Origin: Monoplex corrugatus
Taxonomy: Eukaryota > Mollusca > Gastropoda > Littorinimorpha > Ranellidae
NCBI GenBank assembly: GCA_030674185.1
Contig: JAPXFY010000018.1
Span: 43,420,932-43,433,431 of the forward strand
Reading direction: 5' to 3'
DNA length: 12,500 nucleotides
Shown in pieces: positions 7,575 to 12,500 of the stretch. The translations under genes and the position numbers were made by a program. The first letter of the stretch is position 1. The number at the start of each line of letters is the position of its first letter. The notes beneath the pieces are model-generated. The model made no database searches. It was not told where the DNA came from and saw nothing but the letters and a program-made list of their open reading frames with translations.

Positions 7575-9499
7575 TTAAACTTACTCTTGTTCAGTGTCTA
7601 AATTATGACACTACCTAAGTTTGTGTTATTAAAAAGTTCAACATCTAGATTATGAGGCTCGCTTACTTTGTGTTATTAAAAAGTTCAATGTGTAGATGAT
7701 GTGACTAGCTAACTTTGTGGTATTAAAAAGTTCAATGTGTAGATGATGTGGCTAGCTAACTTTGTGGTATTAAAAAGTTCAATGTGTAGATGATGAGGCT
7801 TGCTAACTTTGTGGTATTAAAAAGTTCAACGTGTAGATGATGAGGCTTGCTAACTTTGTGGTATTAAAAAGTTCAATGTGTAGATGATGAGGCTTGCTAA
7901 CTTTGTGGTATTAAAAAGTTCATTGTGTAGATGATGTGGCTTGCTAACTTTGTGGTATTAAAAAGTTCAATGTGTAGATGATGTGGCTAGCTCACTTTGT
8001 GGTATTAAAAAGTTCAATGTGTAGATGATGTGGCTAGCTAACTTTGTGGTATTAAAAAGTTCAATGTGTAGATGATGAGGCTAGCTAACTTTGTGGTATT
8101 AAAAAGTTCAATGTGTAGATGATGAGGCTAGCTAATTTTGTGGTATTAAAAAGTTCAATGTGTAGATGATGAGGCTAGCTAACTTTGTGGTATTAAAAAG
8201 TTCAATGTGTAGATGATGAGGCTAGCTAACTTTGTGGTATTAAAAAGTTCAATGTGTAGATGATGAGGCTATCTAACTTTGTGGTATTAAAAAGTTCAAT
8301 GTGTAGATGATGAGGCTATCTAACTTTGTGGTATTAAAAAGTTCAGTGTGTAGATGATGTGGCTTGCTAACTTTGTGGTATTAAAAAGTTCAACATCTAG
8401 ATTATGAGGCTCGCTTACTTTGTGTTATTAAAAAGTTCAATGTGTAGATGATGTGACTAGCTAACTTTGTGGTATTAAAAAGTTCAATGTGTAGATGATG
8501 AGGCTAGCTAACTTTGTGTTATTAAAAAGTTCAATGTGTAGATGATGTGGCTAGCTAACTTGTGGTATTAAAAAGTTCAATGTGTAGATGATGTGGCTAA
8601 CTAACTTTGTGGTATTAAAAGTTCAATGTGTAGATGATGAGGCTAGCTAACTTTGTGGTATTAAAAAGTTCAATGTGTAGATGATGAGGCTAGCTAACTT
8701 TGTGGTATTAAAAAGTTCAATGTGTAGATGATGAGGCTAGCTAACTTTGTGGTATTAAAAAGTTCAATGTGTAGATGATGAGGCTAGCTAACTTTGTGGT
8801 ATTAAAAAGTTCAATGTGTAGATGATGAGGCTAGCTAACTTTGTGTTATTAAAAAGTTCAATGTGTAGATGATGAGGCTAGCTAACTTTGTGTTATTAAA
8901 AAGTTCAATGTGTAGATGATGAGGCTAGCTAACTTTGTGTTATTAAAAAGTTCAGTGTGTAGATGATGTGGCTTGCTAACTTTGTGGTATTAAAAAGTTC
9001 AGTGTGTAGATGATGAGGCTAGCTAACTTTGTGGTATTAAAAAGTTCAATGTGTAGATGATGAGGCTAGCTAACTTTGTGGTATTAAAAAGTTCAATGTG
9101 TAGATGATGAGGCTAGCTAACTTTGTGGTATTAAAAAGTTCAACATGTAGATTGTGAGGCTAGCTAACTTTGTATTATTAAAAAAAAGTTCGGTGTCTAG
9201 ATTATGAGACTGGCTAATTTTGTGTTATTAAAACGTTTTATATCTAGATTATGAGACTGGCTAACTTTATGTTCTTATTAAAAATAAGTTCATTGTCTAG
9301 ATTATGAGGTTGGCTAACTTCGTGATATCAAAAAGTTAAGTATCTAACTTTGTGTTACTAAAAAGGTCGGTGTCTGGATTAAGAGGCTGGCTGACTTTGT
9401 GTTATTAAAAGTTCAGCATCTAGATTATGAGGCTGGCTTTGAGTTATTAAAAAGTTCAGCTCCTAGATTATGATTCAGCCTAACTTTGTGGCCTTAAAC
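7575..9499. repeat. 47-bp minisatellite, about 40 units
   Basis: Head-to-tail units follow the pattern AACTTTGTGGTATTAAAAAG, TTCAATGTGTAGATGATG, then (A/T)GGCTAGCT. Most units are exactly 47 bp, with occasional 46-bp ones (near 8560 and 8620). The central units are nearly identical; the units at both ends are diverged and carry TCTAGATTATGAG in place of TGTAGATGATGAG. Each unit holds CTAAC, a GCTAGC palindrome and AACTTT paired with AAAGTT, which could fold as a 6-bp hairpin. Since 47 is not a multiple of 3 and every frame has stops, it does not code. It fills almost half of intron 2 and reaches to within about 17 bp of exon 3. Confidence 0.97.
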
Positions 9500-9515
9500 A
9501 CTGTTGCCACTGTAG
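9479..9515 (+). promoter_or_regulatory. 3' splice site of exon 3, with branch point in the last minisatellite unit
   Basis: The acceptor is CTGTAG at 9510-9515. The best branch-point candidate is CCTAACT at 9479-9485, with its A at about 9483, some 32 bases before the exon. That motif and the following TTTGTGG belong to the last recognisable 47-bp unit. The intervening pyrimidine tract (ACTGTTGCCACTG) is weak. The exon opens GAGGAGCAG, so alternative AG choices a few bases downstream are possible. Confidence 0.55.
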
Positions 9516-9606
9516 GAGGAGCAGAACGCCCAGTCATCAGCAAATTATGATGTGGAACTGTTGCATCCTGCTCTTGTTCACAGTGATCTGCTCCGGCAGC
9601 AGCAAG
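9516..9606 (+). CDS. Internal exon 3 of the unrecognised protein gene
   Basis: The exon follows acceptor CTGTAG and ends at a consensus donor GTAAGT (9607-9612). It is 91 bp: 30 codons in phase 0 plus one base, so the next exon must begin in phase 1. The peptide starts EEQNAQSSANYDVELLHP and ends LLRQQQ. Joined to exon 2 it reads ...GIPMK then EEQNAQSS without a stop. The opening half is polar and probably a flexible linker; the NYDVELLHP part looks more ordered. The closing CAGCAGCAAG is a short Gln repeat at the splice junction. The minus-strand frame across it is a shadow. The next exon lies beyond 12500, because I find no downstream continuation in this window. Confidence 0.78.
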
Positions 9607-9663
9607 GTAAGTTTTGTTCTGTGATCTGATGTTTTGTTGATGCCAACTTATTCTGTGCACTAT

Positions 9664-9738
9664 GTTAACCCTTTGACTGCCTCACTGTATCCACCAGCTT
9701 CCTGTTGGTGGATAGGGTAAGGGAGTGAAAGGGTTAAC
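9664..9738. mobile_element. TTAA-ended foldback element, short form, copy 2
   Basis: This is the clearest short copy: GTTAACCCTTTGACTGCCTC, ACTGTATCCACCAGC, a loop of TTCCTG, then GTTGGTGGATAGGGTAAGGG and AGTGAAAGGGTTAAC. The arms pair over about 30 bp with few mismatches and the element is bounded by GTTAAC at both ends. It lies 58 bp downstream of exon 3, where a hairpin in the nascent transcript could sit close to the 5' splice site. Confidence 0.85.
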
Positions 9739-9787
9739 TAATTTGTGATCAGTTTGTCTTGTCCAAGTAATAAGACAAGTACATGCC

Positions 9788-9991
9788 ACACTCACTCACG
9801 CACATGCACACGCACGCACGCACACACACAACACACACACACACAACGCACATGCACACAACACACAACACACACACACACAGACACACACACACAGAGA
9901 CAACAACACACAGACACACACACACACAAGACACACACACAGACACTCACACAGACACACCACACAGACACAGACACAACACACACACACA

Positions 9992-10032
<41 letters not shown>

Positions 10033-10049
10033 ACTCACTCACACACTCA
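9788..10049. repeat. Compound CA-rich microsatellite
   Basis: A long CA tract is interrupted by CG, GA, AA and TC steps (ACACGCACGCACGC near 9808-9820; pure CA at about 10001-10031). The long Thr/His and Cys/Val frames on both strands are direct translations of it and not genes. Such tracts can form Z-DNA and are highly length-variable. Confidence 0.95.
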
Positions 10050-10050
10050 C

Positions 10051-10052
10051 CA

Positions 10053-10121
<69 letters not shown>
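10051..10121. repeat. CT tract
   Basis: Nearly uninterrupted CT dinucleotides (one CCT step near 10068) follow the CA tract directly. A homopurine-homopyrimidine mirror tract of this length can form triplex (H-DNA) in supercoiled DNA. In the sense strand of the transcript it is a long CU run, a possible binding site for pyrimidine-tract-binding splicing factors. Confidence 0.95.
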
Positions 10122-10123
<2 letters not shown>

Positions 10124-10636
10124 ATTTATATGTGATTTTCACATGTCTGCCGCTTTTAAGTTTTCGTGCATATTGGCAAGTACATGTACTCAGAATTTTA
10201 TTTATTTGATTTTTGTCATTTCATCTTTTGAATCTTTTGTTTATTTATCGTCAGATACCTTGTTTATGTATGATCAGATGATCAAATCATAGAGTTTTCA
10301 CTATTACCAATAAGGTCAGAAGTCAAAGAGCATGTCAGACAAACTGCCTTAAGAATGATAATGTTAATAGCTACGCGAAGAAAAGTTTTCATTGCGGAAG
10401 TTTTCGTATCTTTCAGGATTGTGACATAAAGATGAACCTGTCAGGGCATTCATCTTGGTCATAGCCAGGTCCTTACAGACTTAACATGAGTTTCCTTTCA
10501 GGGTTATTTCCTCTGACAATTGATCAATATTCACAAAATCAGAGCCAGACTTACGCACTTGTGTAAGCATGGATTTGTTTTCAGGAAGAAATCCATTTTT
10601 GTGACTAATCATGTAGTAGGTATAAGATGTGTTTGT
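10122..10636. other. Intron sequence with no feature seen
   Basis: Apart from a small inverted repeat (AAGATGAA at 10429-10436 against TTCATCTT at 10449-10456) nothing stands out. I tested the AG at TTTCAG near 10415 as an acceptor. The frame required by exon 3 meets a stop almost at once. Confidence 0.55.
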
Positions 10637-10816
10637 TTAATGCTTTGACTCACCCGCCCCTATCCGTTAGCATCCTGCGTTGTCAACTGTGCTAGCAAAG
10701 TAAAAACTTAACCCTTTGACTCCTTCACCCTATCAGGAAACTGGTGGATAGAGTGAAGGAGTCAAAAGGTTAAGTTTTTGCTGTTGGTGGATAGGTTGTG
10801 GGAGTCAAAGGGTTAA
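10637..10816. mobile_element. Composite TTAA foldback element, long form, copy 3
   Basis: An outer pair of arms (TTAATGCTTTGACTC, CCCTATCC at the left; GGATAGGTTGTGGGAGTC, AAAGGGTTAA at the right) encloses an inner complete palindrome at 10708-10773, itself bounded by TTAA. Between the left arms lies a unique spacer containing TGTCAACTGTGCTAGCAAAG, absent from the right. AGCAA..AAAAC before the inner TTAA pairs with GTTTTTGCT after it. The same spacer and order recur at 11856 and 12407. Confidence 0.85.
10708..10773. repeat. Inner palindrome of composite copy 3
   Basis: TTAACCCTTTGACTCCTTC, then ACCCTATC, a short centre CAGGAAACTGG, then GATAGAGTGAAGGAGTC and AAAAGGTTAA. The arms are almost perfectly complementary over about 28 bp. 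It is equivalent to the stand-alone short form. Confidence 0.85.
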
Positions 10817-10962
10817 CTCTGACTAACATGAACACAGTGTAAAGGTTTGAATACAAATTTTGTTTGGTTTGGTTTTGGATCCAAGACACACATTTTGAGA
10901 ATGTAAACTGATATCTGATTCCATCACAGTTGTAGATTTTCTCACAAAATATGCCTTCGTTT

Positions 10963-10988
10963 TTTGTTTGTTTGTTTGTTTGTTTTTT
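10963..10988. repeat. GTTT repeat with T run
   Basis: GTTTGTTTGTTTGTTT is followed by a T run. It is a simple repeat next to the foldback element at 10996. Confidence 0.9.
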
Positions 10989-10995
10989 TCCTGCA

Positions 10996-11073
10996 TTAAC
11001 CCTTTCACTCGCTCATGCTGTCAACTTCCAGCAATAGGCTGGTGGATAGGGTAAGGATAGGGTGAATAGTTTA
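10996..11073. mobile_element. TTAA-ended foldback element, decayed copy 4
   Basis: The left end reads TTAACCCTTTCACTCGCTC and the right half GCTGGTGGATAGGGTAAGG, then a degraded GGTGAATAGTTTA. The left arm has lost the ACCCTATCC block and has TGTCAACTTCCAGC instead, reminiscent of the spacer of the long form. This is a diverged or rearranged member. Confidence 0.65.
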
Positions 11074-11172
11074 GTATTTACCTGAAGAAAACAAAGGCAG
11101 AGTTGATGTTTCAAACATGTACATACATATCTTAGTTGATTTCTTTTCTCTCTGTTGGTTGATTTTCTCTGT

Positions 11173-11226
11173 ATGTGTGTGTGTGCGCGCCGCACGTGCG
11201 TGTGCATGCATGCATATGTGTGTATG
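11173..11226. repeat. GT / GCATGC alternating tract
   Basis: TGTGTGTGTGTGC is followed by GCGCGCCGCACGTGCGTG and TGCATGCATGCATATG. It is nearly continuous purine-pyrimidine alternation with unusually many CG steps for this AT-rich region, a good candidate for Z-DNA. Confidence 0.85.
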
Positions 11227-11255
11227 CTTTGTGCCTCAGACATGAGAAATATATG

Positions 11256-11790
11256 TATGAGGGCTGATCCAAAAGTCTTTTAACTTACTTCTCAACACAG
11301 AAATGGAAATGTAACATATACGAAAATTTCAGAGTCCTTCAAAGCACAGTCCTCTTCTCTCCACACAAGAGTTTCAGTCTCCTTAGCCAAGAGTAAAATG
11401 GTTTTTTTTGTTTTTTTTGATACTCTGACTGAGATATGGTAGCAAGCTGTGATTTCGCTGTGTTTCCCAAGGCCTGCATTCTTGAAAAACTTCTTGCCAG
11501 CCAAGTTTTGCTTCATAAAGGGAGACAACCAGAAGTCACATGGGATAAGTCAGGTCTGTAAGGTGGGTAAGGGAAACTTAAGTGGATTGCTGTTGTAGAT
11601 GGGTCACTGCAACGTTGGCTTTAAAGGCACTTGTGTTGCATGTACAAGGAGCATTTTGCTGATACCTATATTCAGACACTGCTTATGATGCACTGCACAG
11701 TTTAGGGTAAAACACTTTCTTCATAACATCTAGCAGTGAAGGTAGACTTTTTCAGGCAAAATATGGACAGCTACAGAACTTTGAGAGTTT
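11256..11790 (-). mobile_element. Decayed mariner-type DNA transposon
   Basis: Minus-strand translation gives, in order but in shifting frames, QNAPCTCNTSAF, PYPPYRPDLS, CDFWLSPFMKQNLAGKKF, and WLRRLKLLCGE. These match the end of mariner transposases: D-N-A-P-x-H, then P-P-Y-S-P-D-L-x-P-x-D-F-x-L-F-P, then L-x-G-x-x-F, and W-x-x-R-L. The low-coordinate border TATGAGGGCTGATCCAAAAG, with the TA target at 11256-11257, resembles a mariner terminal inverted repeat. No matching repeat is visible at the other end, so the 5' part is lost or diverged. It is inserted in antisense in intron 3. Confidence 0.75.
11292..11720 (-). pseudogene. Broken mariner transposase C-terminal half
   Basis: The remnant has at least two frameshifts and stops. 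The piece with QNAPC (about 11640-11665) is followed by a frame with PPYRPDLS, then a shift at about 11545 into CDFWLSPFMKQNLAGKKF, and a further shift before WLRRLKLLC (about 11360-11400), with an in-frame stop after EKRTVL. The second catalytic Asp of DNAP reads Gln (QNAP) here. The first catalytic Asp and the DNA-binding domain are not seen. The spacing of the NAPC and CDFW motifs is in the range known for DD34-37D mariners. It cannot be active. Confidence 0.7.
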
Positions 11791-11855
11791 GGGAAACACC
11801 GTAAGTTTCACATATTTCTCGAATTTAAATATATGGATCATCATCATCTACTCTC

Positions 11856-12047
11856 TTGACCCTTTGACTCCCACACCCTCACCATCAGCAGCCTGTATTG
11901 TCAACCATGTTAGCAAAACAAGGAATAAATCCTTTGAATCCCTCACCCTATCCACGAACTTCCTGCATGAAATTGGTGGATAGGGTGAGGGAATCAAAGG
12001 GTTTAATTTTTGCAGTTGGTGGATAGGGTGCGGGCGTCGAAGAGTCA
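11856..12047. mobile_element. Composite TTAA foldback element, long form, copy 5
   Basis: The order is that of copy 3: outer left arm GACCCTTTGACTCCCACACC, spacer TGTCAACCATGTTAGCAAAA, inner palindrome (about 11926-12006) with arms CCCTCACCCTATCCAC and GTGGATAGGGTGAGGG, then ATTTTTGCAGTTGG and the outer right arm GGATAGGGTGCGGGCGTC. The outer ends are mutated (TTGA and TCAC), so this is an old copy, while the inner arms remain nearly perfect. It lies directly beside the mariner relic and is followed by an A run (12048-12064). Confidence 0.85.
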
Positions 12048-12406
12048 CAAAAAAAAAAAAAAAACTAAACAGTTTGCTCTCTTAGCCTCACTTGGACAAC
12101 CACATCTGTACTTGTCTTTCAAGTCAATTTGTCCTCATTTTACAGCAAATAACTGTCTCATACAACAGACACAAAATACATAACTGTCATATCATCATGA
12201 ATTTTTCATCAGACTGTCTCTAAGTTTGAGTCATATAACAACATTGCGTCTGAGCCACTCTATTCTAAGATCCATTTTTACAGACGTGCTGTTAGTTACA
12301 ACACATTTTCAGTGATATCATACAGATAAAACGGAAATGGCATTATTGTAATTTTGTGCATACTAGCAGCACAAAAGCTATATTTCATCTCAAAAATCAA
12401 AAGTAT
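12048..12406. other. Intron sequence with no feature seen
   Basis: After a run of about 17 A residues the DNA is AT-rich and unpatterned. I see no exon with usable splice sites, no reading frame worth noting and no repeat shared with the rest of the window. Confidence 0.6.
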
Positions 12407-12500
12407 TTAACCCTTGACTCCTTCACCCTGTCCACCAGCATTTTGCATTGTCAACCATGCTAGCAAAGCAAAAACTTAACCCTTTGACTTCCTCACCCTA
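12407..12500. mobile_element. Composite TTAA foldback element, copy 6, cut by window end
   Basis: TTAACCCTTGACTCCTTCAC, CCTGTCCACCAGC, the spacer TTGTCAACCATGCTAGCAAA, then GCAAAAAC and the inner TTAACCCTTTGACTTCC begin here and run off the end. It agrees with copies 3 and 5 base for base over most of its length, so the missing half should carry the inner right arm and the outer right arm. Confidence 0.85.

Larger units (their letters stand above)
5222..9515 (+). other. Intron 2 (4294 bp)
   Basis: This intron joins exons 2 and 3 in phase 0. It is filled largely by repeats: a 40-bp minisatellite interrupted by a minus-strand LINE fragment (5339-6345), a SINE-like element (about 7333-7555) and a 47-bp minisatellite of 1.9 kb (7575-9499). 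Because both bordering exons are in phase 0 I cannot exclude an additional small phase-0 exon inside it, but I did not find one. Confidence 0.7.
9607..12500 (+). other. Intron 3, continuing past the window
   Basis: After donor GTAAGT no further exon is recognisable to the end of the window, so at least 2.9 kb of intron follows. It carries five TTAA-ended foldback elements, a CA/CT tract, a GT tract and a mariner-type relic. If an exon lies here, it must be very short or diverged. Confidence 0.55.

Noticed and set aside
7575..9499. CRISPR-like array
   Set aside because: The repeats are directly adjacent with no unique spacers, in an intron of a eukaryotic gene. It is a minisatellite.
9745..10292. 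Several overlapping 65-169 codon frames on both strands
   Set aside because: All are translations of the CA and CT tracts (His/Thr, Cys/Val, Ser/Leu repeats), with mutually overlapping frames on both strands.
10410..10470. Possible fourth exon after TTTCAG
   Set aside because: In the phase required by exon 3 (one base carried over) the frame reads TTG then TGA almost immediately.
11013..11243. 76-codon minus-strand frame with His/Thr-rich start
   Set aside because: It spans the GT/GCATGC tract and part of a foldback copy; no domain is visible.
11848..12048. Frames on both strands across 11789-12048
   Set aside because: They are translations of the composite foldback element, which is non-coding and palindromic.

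Overview
This window looks like ordinary nuclear DNA from an animal, most likely a mollusc or another lophotrochozoan. It has no long open reading frames, it carries three short exons bounded by GT-AG splice sites, and it is full of AT-rich intronic sequence, long CA/GT and CT microsatellites, minisatellites and worn mobile elements. No bacterial, organellar or viral gene organisation is visible. The phylum is inferred from the repeat types only; nothing in the window fixes a species.

One gene on the + strand can be supported. Exons at 4079-4169, 5093-5221 and 9516-9606 join with compatible phases (phase 2 in, then 0, 0, then phase 1 out). They give about 103 uninterrupted residues of a conserved-looking protein that I do not recognise. 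Introns are 923 bp and 4294 bp, and the gene continues off both ends of what can be seen. Everything else supportable is repeat or mobile DNA, most of it inside these introns or in the intron after the third exon.

Layout: 1-540 simple repeats and a possible old dispersed repeat; 541-4078 mostly unannotatable AT-rich DNA, with a retrotransposon 3' tail (about 1399-1458), a 63-bp hairpin, a pure GT tract and the first TTAA-ended palindrome (3779-3858). Intron 1 holds the 3' end of a second copy of the same retrotransposon family (about 4365-4890). Intron 2 holds a minus-strand LINE fragment (5388-6028) sitting inside a 40-bp minisatellite, a tRNA-derived SINE-like element (about 7333-7555), and a 1.9-kb array of about 40 copies of a 47-bp unit that runs into the 3' splice site of exon 3. 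The intron after exon 3 holds five of the six TTAA-ended palindromic elements, a long CA/CT tract and a decayed mariner-type transposon.

The two most interesting signals are structural. First, a family of piggyBac-like TTAA-flanked foldback elements includes a composite form, one palindrome nested at the TTAA centre of another, seen at three places. Second, the 47-bp array carries a branch-point-like CTAAC and a small hairpin in nearly every unit, and its last degraded unit appears to supply the branch point of exon 3.
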